Shown one piece after another: positions 28,195 through 37,873 of a DNA stretch of 64,000 nt. The notes beneath the pieces were generated by a model, which saw nothing but the letters and a program-made list of their open reading frames with translations, was not told where the DNA came from and ran no database searches. The position numbers and the translations under genes were made by a program. How positions within the stretch are numbered: position 1 is the first letter of the stretch; each line of letters begins with the position of its first letter. The DNA is from Streptomyces antnestii (GTDB lineage Bacteria > Actinomycetota > Actinomycetes > Streptomycetales > Streptomycetaceae): positions 1,019,543 through 1,083,542 of the forward strand of contig NZ_RZYA01000001.1 of the NCBI RefSeq assembly GCF_004005495.1. Direction: 5' to 3'.

Positions 28195-28459
28195 CGGTCA
28201 GCTCCTCCCTGCGGGGACGGGGGTGGCGGCGTCGATCTCGGCCACGGCCCGCAGGGCACGGTCGCGTTCGGGAACGAGCCGCTGCTTCTCGCCCTTGGCG
28301 ATGCGGGGGCTGGTGATGAAGACGTCGATGGTCTGGGCTTGCCGTCCCAGACCGGACGGTGACAGGGGTGGTGGGTGGCCTGCGGGCAGCGGGCCGAGTC
28401 GCACATCCCCACCAGCGGTCTCTTCGCGTCAAGGCTTCCGGCCAGCCGCAGGCGCAGGG
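28195..28459. other. Spacer between two transposase relics
   Basis: Minus-strand residues TIDVFITSPRIAKGEKQRLV, ERDRALRAVAEIDAATPVPA end at 28198. They look like the tail of a coding sequence I cannot place. Nothing else is supported. Confidence 0.35.
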
Positions 28460-29247
28460 CCTTGGACCGACATGATCGACGCCATCCGGGCGGCCAAGGA
28501 AGCCCTCGCCGGCGAGCACTTGATCCAGCCCCGCCTCCGTGGCGAACACGAGGCCCTCCGTGTCCTGCTCGCCACCCGCCACGGCGCGGTCCTGGCCTCG
28601 ACCGCTGCGATCAACCAGCTCAAGGCGCTGATCGTGTCCGCACCCGACGACCTCCGCAGCGAGCTGCGCAAACTCAAGCGGCCAGCGCAGATCACACGTT
28701 GTGCCCAACTACGGGACCGACCCGCTCACGGCGTCGAGCACCGAATGACCGCGCGGGCCCCTACGGTCGACGGCCCAGCGCATCCAGGCCTTGCAGGCCG
28801 AGCCCAAGGAACTGGAGAACGAGATCTGCAGCCTGGTCCGCCAGTTGGCACCTGAGCTCCTCGGTCTCCTTGGTGTCGGCCCGATCACCGCAGCCCAGGT
28901 GCTGGTCAGCTGGTCGCACCCGAGCCGGTTCCGGTCCGAGGCGGCGTTCGCATCGTTCGCCGGTGTCTCGCCGATCCCGGCCTCCTCGGGGCTGACCAAC
29001 CGGCACCGGATCAACCGCAGTGGCGACCGGCAGCTCAACCGGGCCTTACACACGACTACGCTAATCCGGATACGGCTCGACGCGGCCGCGAAGACGTACG
29101 CCGCCCGCAGAGTCACCGAGGGCAAGACCTCTCGGGACGCCCAGCGGTGCCTCAAGCGCGCAATCTGCCGACAGCTCTTCAAGATCCTCGAACACCCCAG
29201 TCGCGGCATCGGAGCGAATCCTGACGATCTTCCTCAAGCAGCTTGAC
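28460..29247 (+). pseudogene. IS110-family transposase C-terminal fragment
   Basis: DMIDAIRAAKEALAGEHLIQ, RGEHEALRVLLATRHGAVLA and STAAINQLKALIVSAPDDLR lead by a frameshift near 28730 to LENEICSLVRQLAPELLGLL, GVGPITAAQVLVSWSHPSRF, FAGVSPIPASSGLTNRHRIN (the Transposase_20 domain) and RQLNRALHTTTLIRIRLD. The catalytic DEDD N-terminus is missing. Confidence 0.82.
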
Positions 29248-29264
29248 GCGATATAGCAGCCCTC

Positions 29265-29371
29265 GGGGGTTCGCCAACGCTGCCGGGTTCGGCAAGGCCT
29301 TCCGCAACTCCTTCGGGCTGTCGCCGACGGACTGGCTGGACCATGTGCGGGCGGGCGAGGTGGCATGCTGA
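29265..29371 (+). pseudogene. AraC-family regulator C-terminal remnant
   Basis: Residues RGFANAAGFGKAFRNSFGLS, PTDWLDHVRAGEVAC are the end of the second AraC HTH. The IS110 fragment joins directly upstream, so the gene was probably truncated by insertion. Its stop overlaps (ATGCTGA) the start of the next AraC gene. Confidence 0.7.
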
Positions 29372-30327
29372 CCGGCCACGCCCCACAGGCGTCCGCCGCC
29401 ACCCGGGAGCCGGCACTCGGCGACCGGCTCGCCGCCTGGCAGCGCGCCTTCTCGCAGACCTTGGTGGACGTCGAGGTCATCATGGAGCACGACCACCTGT
29501 GGACCGGCGAACTGACCGCCGAACGGCTCGGCGCCCTCCAGATCGCCACCGAGGAGTTCGGCCCCGGAACGATTCTGCGCGGCGCCCGATTGGTGGCGGC
29601 CGCCGCGCACCCACATCCTGGTCCGCCGGCAGACGGAGGGCACTGCCCTGCTTCTCCAGGACGGCCGCACTGCCGAACTCCACCCCGGCGACCTGGCCTT
29701 CCACGACGCCCGGGTTCCGGATCGTGCTCCCCGCGCGGCACCGGGCGCGGATCCTCATGCTGCCCAGCGCCCTGCTGCGCCTGGAGAAACGGCAACTGCA
29801 CGCTCTCACAGCCACCGTGGTCGACGACGCCGACGGGGGAGCGGCGGTCCTGCTGCTGCCCGTGCTCGACGGACTCGTCGACGAGGTCTCCCGGCCCGGC
29901 CTGAACCGGCGCGAACAACTCGCCCGTACCGTCGCGGACATCCTCGCCACTGTCGCCCTCGAACGCATCGGCGGACAGCCCGAGTCGGCCCTGTGGGAGC
30001 GGATCACCGCGTCTGTCCGGACCCGGCTCGGCGAACCCGGACTCGCCCCGCAGGACATCGCTGATCGGCACGCCATCTCGCTGCGTTATCTGCACCGGCT
30101 CTTCCAGCGCCAGGGCACCACAGTGGGCGCCTGGGTGCGCGCCCGCCGGCTGGAGGCGGCCCGTGAGGAACTTTTCCCGGCCCGGCGCCGCCCACCGGTC
30201 GATCGCCGTGGTGGTCGCCCGCTGGGGCTTCATCAGTCCCTCCCACTTCAGCCGGGCCTTCCGGGAGGCGTATGGGATGTCGCCGACGCAGTGGCGCCGG
30301 GCGGTCGGCACGGTCCAGGCGGACTGA
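29365..30327 (+). pseudogene. AraC-family transcriptional regulator, multiple frameshifts
   Basis: ATG 29365 begins LTGHAPQASAATREPALGDR, LGALQIATEEFGPGTILRGA, a cupin-like AraC_binding domain. Frame changes near 29593 (into HILVRRQTEGTALLLQDGRT, ELHPGDLAFHDA), 29710 (into FRIVLPARHRARILMLPSAL ... LNRREQLARTVADILATVAL, LRYLHRLFQRQGTTVGAWVR) and 30180 (into RSIAVVVARWGFISPSHFSR, AFREAYGMSPTQWRRAV) rebuild a complete protein of about 320 residues with two HTH motifs. Every piece is well conserved, so either the gene died recently or the sequence has indel errors. It precedes the VOC pseudogene and the cyd operon on the same strand. Confidence 0.8.
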
Positions 30328-30437
30328 CACCGCCGGTTGTTCCCTGTCGGACCGCACCCCGGGCGCTCTCGGAACGGTCACCCCCGCCCTTGCCGCCTAC
30401 TGTCCGGATCACCGGGTTACGGCAGAAAGGGATGTGC

Positions 30438-30948
30438 ATGAAGCGCAAGGCGATGGCACGGACGCTTCCCGCGGTGCTGGTGATGCTGAGCGTGGTGGGC
30501 TCCGGTGCACCTTCCTCGGCCCAGAGCAGCACCCCGTGAGTCTCGAGCACGGCGGTCGGCCCCCAGTACGACACCACTATCTGACGCCGGACTCGGCGAT
30601 CGCCTTCCTCCGCTCCTACCTGCGGTTCACCGGCGGCCGGATCGTCTCCGACGACCGTACGGCAGACGGCGGCGACCTCGGTCTGCCCGGGCAGACCTAT
30701 TGCCGTATCGCCCTCAGCTCCCGATCGGCAACATGGTCGTCAGCGTGACCGACGGCTGCCTGCCCTACCCGCTCGGGCGGGAGACCACCGGCTACGCGGT
30801 CAAGGACCTCACCGCGACCCTGCGCAAGGCCGAGGCAGCGCGCGCACAGGTGCTGTGGGCCCCGTACGACGGCAAGGGCGGTAGCAACGCGATGGTGCAG
30901 TTCCCCGGCGGTTACGTGGCCGAACTGCACCAGGGCATAGACATCTGA
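30438..30948 (+). pseudogene. Secreted VOC (glyoxalase-fold) protein, frameshifted
   Basis: ATG 30438 with AAAGGGA upstream encodes a signal peptide (KRKAMARTLPAVLVMLSVVG, SGAPSSAQS) and stops after 33 residues. Other frames carry the rest: VGPQYDTT, then YLTPDSAIAFLRSYLRFTGG, TADGGDLGLPGQTYCRIAL, then SPIGNMVVSVTDGCLPYPLG, ETTGYAVKDLTATLRKAEAA, NAMVQFPGGYVAELHQGIDI. The order of betas resembles VOC proteins with a QFPGG...E/QL C-terminal metal or substrate motif. At least three small indels separate the parts. It ends 21 bp before cydA. Confidence 0.7.
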
Positions 30949-30969
30949 TCAACTCCCTGGAGCCTCACC

Positions 30970-32331
30970 ATGGCCTCGTCCTCCGTCGTGGAGCTGTCGC
31001 GCTGGCAGTTCGCGATCACGGCGATCTTCCACATGACCTTCCCGGCGCTCACCGTCGGTCTGTCCCTGCTGCTCGCGGTCGCCTACACCGTGTACGTCCG
31101 CACCGGCAACCCGCTCTACCTGCAGATCTTCCGCTTCTGGAAGAAGATCTTCGCCGTCGGCTTCGGCCTCGGCGTGGTCGCCGGCACCGTGATGACCTTC
31201 GAGTTCGGCCTCAACTGGGGCATCTACGCGCATGCCGTCGGCCCGGTCATCGGCGTCACCATCGGCATGGAGGTGATCACCGCCTTCTTCTTGGAGGCCG
31301 GTTTCATCGGGATCATGCTGTACGGCGACGGCCGGGTGAAGCCCCGCACCATGGCCCTGGCCTCCTGGATGGTGGCCGCGGGCACCCTGCTCTCCACCAC
31401 CTGGATCCTCTCCGCCAACAGCTGGATGCAGGACCCCGCCGGATACACGGAGGTCGGCGGACAGTTCCACGTCACCGACTGGTGGCAGGTGCTCCTCAAC
31501 CCGGCGTTCAGCTACCGCTTCCCGCACATGCTGCTCGCCGTACTGATATCCGCGTCCTGGTTCGTCGCCGGCATCAGCGCCTGGTACCTGGTCAAACGCC
31601 GTGCGTCCGCCCTGCCGTTCGCCCGGCGCACCCTGTCCGTGGCCCTGGGCGTGCTCGCGATCCTGATGCCCGTCCAGTTGTACGCCGGTGATGCCACCGC
31701 CGTCTTCATGGGCGGGCACCAGCCCGCCAAGCTCCAGGCTTTCGAGGGCAACTGGAAGACCGACAACAACGGCTACAACCTCGTCGTCATCCCGGACACG
31801 GACAAGGGGAAGAACGACTTCCGTGTCGAGATACCCCACCTCGGCGCCGTCATCGGCCACGACCTGACCGGCGAGGCCAAGGTCCCGGGCCTGCTGCAGA
31901 CCCCGGCGGACGAACGCCCCAATATGTGGAGTGCCTTCTACGGCTTCCGGGCCATGTACGTCACCGCCCTCGCCATGTTCGCCACCGCCTTCGCCGGGCT
32001 CGTCCTGCGCCTGCGTGGCCGCCTGTTCACCTCCCCGCGGTTCCTGCGCTGGCTGGTGTGGATGACCCCCGCCGGCGTCATCGCCATCACCGGCGGCTGG
32101 ATCACCGCTGAGACCGGCCGCCAGCCCTGGGTGGTCTACGGCAAGCTGCGCACCGCCGACGCCGTCTCCCACCTCAGCCTCACCGAGGCGGCCCTCAGCC
32201 TGACCGGGTTCGTGCTGCTGTACGCGACCCTGCTCACCATCTGGATCCGCTACATCGTCCGTACCGTCAAGGCCGGCCCGGAACCGGTCACGGACCTTCG
32301 AACCGCCCAGCCGGAGGCCTCCGTTGTCTGA
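30970..32331 (+). CDS. cydA: Cytochrome bd ubiquinol/menaquinol oxidase subunit I
   Basis: The quinol-oxidising, haem-carrying subunit of the high-affinity terminal oxidase, 453 residues and about nine membrane helices. Conserved features: RWQFAITAIFHMTFPALTVG (haem-ligand His), MTFEFGLNWGIYAHAVGPVI, MEVITAFFLEAGFIGIMLYG (conserved Glu residues), LSANSWMQDPAGY and the Q-loop region GHQPAKLQAFEGNW. The Q-loop is of the short type usual in actinobacteria. ATG 30970 has TGGAG upstream. It overlaps cydB by 8 bp. In Streptomyces the cyd operon is typically redox-regulated through Rex; I could not identify a Rex site upstream. Confidence 0.97.
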   Translation: MASSSVVELSRWQFAITAIFHMTFPALTVGLSLLLAVAYTVYVRTGNPLYLQIFRFWKKIFAVGFGLGVVAGTVMTFEFGLNWGIYAHAVGPVIGVTIGMEVITAFFLEAGFIGIMLYGDGRVKPRTMALASWMVAAGTLLSTTWILSANSWMQDPAGYTEVGGQFHVTDWWQVLLNPAFSYRFPHMLLAVLISASWFVAGISAWYLVKRRASALPFARRTLSVALGVLAILMPVQLYAGDATAVFMGGHQPAKLQAFEGNWKTDNNGYNLVVIPDTDKGKNDFRVEIPHLGAVIGHDLTGEAKVPGLLQTPADERPNMWSAFYGFRAMYVTALAMFATAFAGLVLRLRGRLFTSPRFLRWLVWMTPAGVIAITGGWITAETGRQPWVVYGKLRTADAVSHLSLTEAALSLTGFVLLYATLLTIWIRYIVRTVKAGPEPVTDLRTAQPEASVV

Positions 32332-33586
32332 GTACCTGACCTACGCGCTGGTCCTGCTCTCGCTCGGGGCCTATGTCGTCTTGGACGGCTACGACCTCGG
32401 CGTCGGCATGCTGAGCCTCTTCGACCGCAGTGAGCGGCGGCGCCGCGAGTACAACGAGCTCATCGCCACCGCCTGGGACGCCAACGAGAGCTGGATCATC
32501 CTGGCCGGCGTGGCCCTGTGGGCCGGACTCCCCGGGGCGTACGCGACCGTCCTGCCCGGGGTGTACCCACCGCTGATCGCCATGCTCTTCGCAGTCATCC
32601 TGCGCGGCTTGGGCCTGGAGTTCCAGAGTGCGTCCGGTAGTTACCGGCGCGGCTGGGGACTTCTCTTCGGCGGGGCCTCCCTCGCCGTGACCCTCTGCCA
32701 GGGCCTGGTGATCGGCGCGGTCCTGTCCGGGCTCCCACAACAGGGCGGCCACTTCACGGGCGACGCCCTTGCCTGGCTCACCCCCTACAGCGTGCTGTGC
32801 GCGCTCGGCCTGGTGTGCGTGTATCTGCTGGCGGGTGCCGCCTGGCTCCAGGACAAGACGGAGGGCACGGCCCATGAGTGGGCGGGCCGGCTCGGCCGTC
32901 CGCTGCTCGGCGCGACCGTCGTGGCCGCGCTGGTCCTCGGTTTCGGCCTGGAGGTCGCCGACCCGCAGCACTTCCACTTCGAACAGCCCCTGCGCGCCGC
33001 GCTCTTCGGCCTCGCCGTGGCTGCCGCCGTGGTCTGCGGCGCGGTGGCCTGGTACGGCTTCGGGCGGCGGCCGGACTGGCGGCCGTTCGCGGCGGTGCTG
33101 GGCGCGGAGGCCGCGGGGCTGCTGGCGCTGGTGGCGGCGACGGCACCGGTCGTCGTACCGCCGTCCCTGACCCTTCACGAGGCGTCCAGCCCGCAGAGTT
33201 CGCAGGTGTTCCTCGTGGTCGGGGTCGGGCTGTGCATGCCGTTCGTGCTGGCCTACAACATCTATGCCTGGTGGGTCTTCCGGGGGAAGTTCCGCGAGGC
33301 CGAGCGGCAGGCGCCGCCCACGACGGCACCGGACGACGGATCGGCCGTCCCGTTCGCGCCCTGGCCGGAGTCCCGGGTCGCCGTCCTCGTCCGCCGGACT
33401 CTGCTGACCCTGCTCGGCATCCTGCTGGCGGCCGTCTCCCAGGACGTCTTCGGCGGCGAGTCGACGTGGGTCGACCCCCTCGGCATCGCCCTGCTGTCCG
33501 GCACCGCGCTCGTCGCCTGGATCCTCGGGGACCGCCGGGCCCAGCGGCTCGGGGAGTACGACCTGCCCGGAGGCGAGCGCCCGTGA
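32324..33586 (+). CDS. cydB: Cytochrome bd oxidase subunit II
   Basis: The structural partner of CydA, 420 residues. It begins LSEYLTYALVLLSLGAYVVL with DGYDLGVGMLSLF, the CydB hallmark, followed by NELIATAWDANESWIILAGV and about eight membrane helices. Start is TTG 32324 with GGAGG upstream, inside the end of cydA. Its last bases (GTGA) overlap the cydD start. The protein is longer than E. coli CydB (379) through a loop before the final helices, common in actinobacteria. Confidence 0.96.
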   Translation: MSEYLTYALVLLSLGAYVVLDGYDLGVGMLSLFDRSERRRREYNELIATAWDANESWIILAGVALWAGLPGAYATVLPGVYPPLIAMLFAVILRGLGLEFQSASGSYRRGWGLLFGGASLAVTLCQGLVIGAVLSGLPQQGGHFTGDALAWLTPYSVLCALGLVCVYLLAGAAWLQDKTEGTAHEWAGRLGRPLLGATVVAALVLGFGLEVADPQHFHFEQPLRAALFGLAVAAAVVCGAVAWYGFGRRPDWRPFAAVLGAEAAGLLALVAATAPVVVPPSLTLHEASSPQSSQVFLVVGVGLCMPFVLAYNIYAWWVFRGKFREAERQAPPTTAPDDGSAVPFAPWPESRVAVLVRRTLLTLLGILLAAVSQDVFGGESTWVDPLGIALLSGTALVAWILGDRRAQRLGEYDLPGGERP

Positions 33587-35298
33587 CCGACACCGCGGCC
33601 CTGGTGGCGGAGCTCGCCGACGGCGACGGCGCGGACGAGCGGGCCTCGATGCGCCGGCTGCGGGCCTGGGCGCGGATCGGTGAACCGCAGCTGCGCCAGG
33701 CAGGCACCCTGCGCGGCCTCGCCCAGCTCGGCACCATCGTCTGGGCGGCCGGCCTCGGCTGGGCCGCCCAACGAGGGCTCGCCGCCCAGCAGGTGCGCAC
33801 CGCGGCGGCGGCCGTCGCACCGGCCGCCGCGGTCGTGGCCGGTGGCCTGGCGCTGCGCGCCGTGCTGCTGGCGGCGGCCGACCGGGCGGCTGCGACGGGC
33901 GCCGCCCGGGTACGGTCCGCGCTGCGCGCCCGCGTCCTGCGCGCGGCACTGCCGGGGCGGGCACCGCGCCGGGGACTCGCGGACGTCGCCTACGCCGAGG
34001 CCCTGGACGCCGAGGTCGCCCGCCTCGACGACTGGCTCACCGACTACGTCCCGGCCCGCCGCGCCATGCTGCTCGGCAGCGGTGTCGTCCTCGCCGCCAT
34101 TGCCCTGCGCAGCTGGTTCGTGGCCCTCCTGCTGGTACTGGCCACCCCGCTGCTGCCGGCCAACCTCAAGGTCATCGGGATGGGCACGAAGGCGGCCGTA
34201 CAGGCCCAGCTCGGTGCCGTCCGCACCCTGCACGGCCGGCTCCTGGACCAGCTGCGCGGACTGCCGACCCTGGTCGGACTCGGTGCGCAGGAGGAGGCGG
34301 CACGGGCCCTGCGCCGCGACGACGAGGAACTCGCCCGCCGCACCACCCTCGTCCTGCGGGTGGCCTTCCTGTCCACCGCCTGGGTGGAACTACTCATCAC
34401 GGGCACCCTCGCCGTCGTCGCCACCTACTGCGGCCTGGTGCTCCTGGACTATCTGCGCCTGCCCGGCGTACCGGACCACATGAGCCTGGCCACGGCCCTG
34501 TTCGTCCTCACCCTCACACCCGCCTACTTCGCCCCGGCCCGCGAACTGGCCCGCGGTTACCACGCCCGCGCCCAGGCCGCGGCCGCGGCCGACCTGATCG
34601 CCGGGGCGATGCGGGGTGCGGCTCCCGAGCGTGGTTCCCGACCGGCCGCCCGCGATGCCGTGCCGCTGTCCGTCCGTCTGCGTGAGGTGTCCGTCGTCCA
34701 TCCCGGGCGGGAGAGGCCCGCTCTGGACCGGGTCGAACTGGATATCAGGGCCGGGGAGTTCGTCGTGGTGACCGGCCCCAGCGGCGCCGGCAAGTCCACG
34801 CTGCTGTCCGTGGCGGCGGGCCTGCTGGTGCCCGACCGGGGCAGTGCCCGGCACGGGCACGAGCGGGCAACTCCCGCGCACGTGGCCTGGGTCGGCCAGC
34901 CGGGCTTCCTGCTCCCCGGGAGTGTGCGCGAGAACCTCCGGCTCGCCCGGCCGGAAGCAGATGATCCCGAACTTCTCGCCGCCTTCGAGGAGTTGGGCTT
35001 CGGCGACCTCCCGGCCGTGCTGCCCGACGGCTTCGACACACCCGTCGGCGAACGCGGCTTCGGCCTCTCCTCTGGCCAGTCTCAGCAACTGGTTTTCGTA
35101 CGCGCCCTGTTGCGGGACGCGCCGCTGCTCTGCCTGGACGAGCCGACGGCTCATCTCGACCCCGATGCCGAGTCGGCCGTGGCGCACGCGCTGCGCCACC
35201 TGGCCCGGCAACGGACCGTCCTGCTGGCCACCCACAGCCCGGCCCTCCTTCCCCTCGCCGACCGGGTGATCACCCTGGAGCAGGGGAGGCTCGTATGA
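33583..35298 (+). CDS. cydD: Thiol reductant ABC exporter subunit CydD
   Basis: Half of the heterodimeric CydDC ABC exporter needed for cytochrome bd assembly, exporting glutathione or cysteine-type thiols; in mycothiol-producing actinobacteria the cargo is unresolved. From GTG 33583 it has 571 residues: six-helix membrane domain, then ATPase with Walker A GPSGAGKST, signature LSSGQSQQ, Walker B LLCLDEPTAHLD and H-loop LATHS. The N-terminal segment RRLRAWARIGEPQLRQAGTL is typical of CydD. The GTGA overlap with cydB and the ATGA overlap with cydC show translational coupling. The earlier in-frame codons back to 32878 lie in cydB and are not used. Confidence 0.95.
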   Translation: MTDTAALVAELADGDGADERASMRRLRAWARIGEPQLRQAGTLRGLAQLGTIVWAAGLGWAAQRGLAAQQVRTAAAAVAPAAAVVAGGLALRAVLLAAADRAAATGAARVRSALRARVLRAALPGRAPRRGLADVAYAEALDAEVARLDDWLTDYVPARRAMLLGSGVVLAAIALRSWFVALLLVLATPLLPANLKVIGMGTKAAVQAQLGAVRTLHGRLLDQLRGLPTLVGLGAQEEAARALRRDDEELARRTTLVLRVAFLSTAWVELLITGTLAVVATYCGLVLLDYLRLPGVPDHMSLATALFVLTLTPAYFAPARELARGYHARAQAAAAADLIAGAMRGAAPERGSRPAARDAVPLSVRLREVSVVHPGRERPALDRVELDIRAGEFVVVTGPSGAGKSTLLSVAAGLLVPDRGSARHGHERATPAHVAWVGQPGFLLPGSVRENLRLARPEADDPELLAAFEELGFGDLPAVLPDGFDTPVGERGFGLSSGQSQQLVFVRALLRDAPLLCLDEPTAHLDPDAESAVAHALRHLARQRTVLLATHSPALLPLADRVITLEQGRLV

Positions 35299-36791
35299 CC
35301 CTGCGGTTGCTGAGCGCAGCGATACGACGGCGTGATCTGCTGTACGGCTTGCTCCTGGCCGGCGCGGCCGAACTGTCCGCCGCGACCCTGCTCGGGGTGT
35401 CCGGCTGGTTCCTCACGGCGTGCGCCCTGGTCACGGTACGAGCTGACACCACGTGGTCGTGGATGTACCCGTCCGGCGCCGTCCGCGTCCTCGCCCTGTC
35501 CCGCACCGGACTGCGCTACGCGGAGCGCCTGGTCAGCCACCGTGTCCTGCTCAACGCCACGGTGGCGCTCCGGGCCCGGCTGGTGCGCGGCGCCGCGGCC
35601 CTGCCTGCGCAGCGGTTGCGCGCCCTGCGGGACGGGGACCTGCTGAGCCGGCTCACGGACGACGTCACGACCGTCGGCGCGTTGCCTGCCGACGTCCTGG
35701 CCCCCCTGGCGAGTACGGGGGTGACGGCGGCGGTCGTGACCGGGCTGCTGTGGCACGCCGACGCCTGGCTGGGCGCGGCGGAGCTGCTGGTGTTCCTGCT
35801 CGCCGCCGCGACCGCCGTGGCGACGCACCGGCGCGCGGAGGACGCGGTCCGGCGGTCGGCGCGCGAACAGGCCCTCGTGCGGACCGAACTCCTCGGCGCA
35901 CGGGACGCGTTGCCCGAACTGATCTGCCTGGATGCGGTGACGCCGGCCCGGGCCCGGATCGCGGCGGCGATGGAGCGCGCCCATCGCGCCGATGAGGACA
36001 CCCGACGGGCCCTGCGGGCCGGGCAGTTGGCGCTCCGGCTGCTGGGCGCGCTGGGCCAGTGTCTCGTCCTGGCCCTCGCCCTGGACCTCGCGGCGACGGC
36101 GCAGTCCGTGTCCGCCGCGATCGGTGAGGTCCTGCTGATCGCCGCCGGTTACGAACTGGTCGAGCAACTGCCGAGGATTCTTCCGGCGTACGGCCGGGCG
36201 CGTGCCGCGGCGCAGCGGCTGGCCCCGCTGAACGCCGTTCCCGATCTGCCGGCGGGGGAGACGCCGGTGACCCTCGATGCCGAGCCCGGCACAACCACCC
36301 TGGTGACCGGCCCCAACGGCAGCGGAAAGAGCACGCTGTTGGGTCGGCTGGCGGGCCGCGCGACCCCGCGGGACGTGACCCTGGTCGAGGCCGAGGACTG
36401 GCTCGCCGACGCGACCGTCGCCGAGAACCTGCGGCTGGCCGCCCCGGACGCGGACCCGGAACGGCTCACCGAGGTGCTGGGCCTGGTCGCCCTGGACGAC
36501 ATACCGCCGGACTTCGCGGTGGGCCCGAACGGCGGCAGGCTCTCCCAGGGCCAGCGCCGCCGACTCGCCCTCGCGCGGGCCGTGCTGCGCGACCCGCCGG
36601 TCCTGCTGCTGGACGAGCCGACCGCCGGACTCGACCGGGCCACCGCCCGCCGCGTTCTGGGCGCCGTCCGCTCCGCTCTTCCCGGCACCGCTTTCGTGAT
36701 CGCACTGCCCGACCGCGACCACGACCTCCTACCCTTTCCGGTTGACGGCCGGATCGAACTGACGGCCCGAGTGACGATGGAGCGCGTATGA
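35295..36791 (+). CDS. cydC: Thiol reductant ABC exporter subunit CydC
   Basis: Partner of CydD, 498 residues. Membrane domain with LLYGLLLAGAAELSAATLLG, SGWFLTACALVTVRA and LRYAERLVSHRVLLNATVAL; ATPase with Walker A GPNGSGKST, signature LSQGQRRRL, Walker B VLLLDEPTAGLD. It is shorter than many CydC proteins because the linker before the ATPase is brief. Start ATG 35295 overlaps the cydD stop, and its own stop overlaps the next gene (ATGA). Confidence 0.95.
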   Translation: MTLRLLSAAIRRRDLLYGLLLAGAAELSAATLLGVSGWFLTACALVTVRADTTWSWMYPSGAVRVLALSRTGLRYAERLVSHRVLLNATVALRARLVRGAAALPAQRLRALRDGDLLSRLTDDVTTVGALPADVLAPLASTGVTAAVVTGLLWHADAWLGAAELLVFLLAAATAVATHRRAEDAVRRSAREQALVRTELLGARDALPELICLDAVTPARARIAAAMERAHRADEDTRRALRAGQLALRLLGALGQCLVLALALDLAATAQSVSAAIGEVLLIAAGYELVEQLPRILPAYGRARAAAQRLAPLNAVPDLPAGETPVTLDAEPGTTTLVTGPNGSGKSTLLGRLAGRATPRDVTLVEAEDWLADATVAENLRLAAPDADPERLTEVLGLVALDDIPPDFAVGPNGGRLSQGQRRRLALARAVLRDPPVLLLDEPTAGLDRATARRVLGAVRSALPGTAFVIALPDRDHDLLPFPVDGRIELTARVTMERV

Positions 36792-37252
36792 CCGACGAGG
36801 CGATGGGTGACGAGGTCTACCAGCCGGACGGTTCGGAGGTGCAGGACGACGCGGGCCTTCTGGACGCCTCGGACACGCTGGACTACCGGGCCGGCGAGGA
36901 GGCCCTGGACGAGGGCTACTCACCGCCGGAGCGGCCCTGGGCCGTGGAGCACACGGGAGTGACGGCGGCCGAGGGACTGCGCGGGGAGACTCTGGACGAG
37001 CGTCTCGCCGAGGAGGTGCCGGATGTCGGCGTCCCGGAGGGCGACGACCTCGGCGACGTTTGGGACACCGACGGCGAACTCCTCGACGACGAGGTCGGCG
37101 ACGGCCGCGCCGGACGGCTGCTCGCACCGGACGAGGGCGCGCACGAGGTCAGCGAGTCCGACCTGTTCGCCTCCGACCGGGGCCTGGACGGTGCCGGGGC
37201 GTCGGCGGAGGAGGCCGCGATGCATGTGATCCCCGAGTCCGGGAATTTCTGA
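36788..37252 (+). CDS. DUF5709 acidic protein
   Basis: A 154-residue, highly acidic actinobacterial protein: DEVYQPDGSEVQDDAGLLDA, EEALDEGYSPPERPWAVEHT, GDDLGDVWDTDGELLDDEVG, then HEVSESDLFASDRGLDG and MHVIPESGNF. The pattern YSPPERPWAVxxxGVTxxE is the DUF5709 core. It is translationally coupled to cydC (ATGA) and closes the operon before a strong terminator, unusual company for this family. Function unknown; no membrane segment. Confidence 0.85.
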   Translation: MTDEAMGDEVYQPDGSEVQDDAGLLDASDTLDYRAGEEALDEGYSPPERPWAVEHTGVTAAEGLRGETLDERLAEEVPDVGVPEGDDLGDVWDTDGELLDDEVGDGRAGRLLAPDEGAHEVSESDLFASDRGLDGAGASAEEAAMHVIPESGNF

Positions 37253-37263
37253 GGCGACATGTA

Positions 37264-37300
37264 CGTGGGCGCGGGGACGGTTTTTTCCCCCGCGCCCACG
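37264..37300 (+). terminator. Rho-independent terminator of the cyd operon
   Basis: A 13-bp perfect stem CGTGGGCGCGGGG (37264-37276) pairs with CCCCGCGCCCACG (37288-37300) around an 11-nt loop containing six T. It lies 12 bp after the DUF5709 stop and before the convergent MaoC gene, so it may serve both directions. Confidence 0.8.
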
Positions 37301-37317
37301 CGCTTTCCCGGAGCGCC

Positions 37318-37820
37318 TAGCGGCGCAGCAGGTACTTGTGCTGCCCGAACAGGACGAGTTCGCCCCGCTGGTTGTGCACGGTGGCGGCCGTGGTGACGAT
37401 TCCGGTGGCGCCGCCGTCCTCGGCGGGTTCGAGGGCGGTGATGGTCAGCGCGGGATACAGGGTGTCTCCCGAGTGCACCTCGCCGGAGAAGGTGCAGGAC
37501 AGCTCATGAACCTGACGAAGACCTCACCGATGACATGCGGGAACAGGGTTGCGCCGGGTGCGGTGAAAGCGAGGACCTGGAGACCGTGCACCACGGGGGC
37601 GCTGTGGCCGTGCCGACGGGCCCACTCGGCGTCGTAGTGGACCGGGTGGTTGTCGGCCGACACGGTCTGGAACGCCGCAGCGTGGGCGTCGGTCAGGGTC
37701 CGGCTGGGAGCGCGGAACACCTCGCCGACCTCCAGCTCGTCGAAGGTCCGGGCGGGGACGACGAGGAACTGATCGGGACCGAACGCGGCCTCGCCGGAAG
37801 CGGGTTGGGGGGGAGCTCAT
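37318..37820 (-). pseudogene. MaoC-family dehydratase, two frameshifts
   Basis: Start ATG 37820; a run of seven G (37807-37813) shifts the frame immediately. The protein then reads PASGEAAFGPDQFLVVPART, FDELEVGEVFRAPSRTLTDA, NHPVHYDAEWARRHGHSAPV, VHGLQVLAFTAPGATLFPHV (the hot-dog hydratase motif), and a second shift near 37510 leads to ELSCTFSGEVHSGDTLYPAL, VHNQRGELVLFGQHKYLLRR. Repaired length is about 166 residues. MaoC proteins hydrate enoyl-CoA substrates. The first break in a homopolymer is compatible with a sequencing error. Confidence 0.75.
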
Positions 37821-37873
37821 GGGACGTCCTCTGTCGGGTCGTGTCGGATCGGATCAGGTCGGGTTGGATCGGG

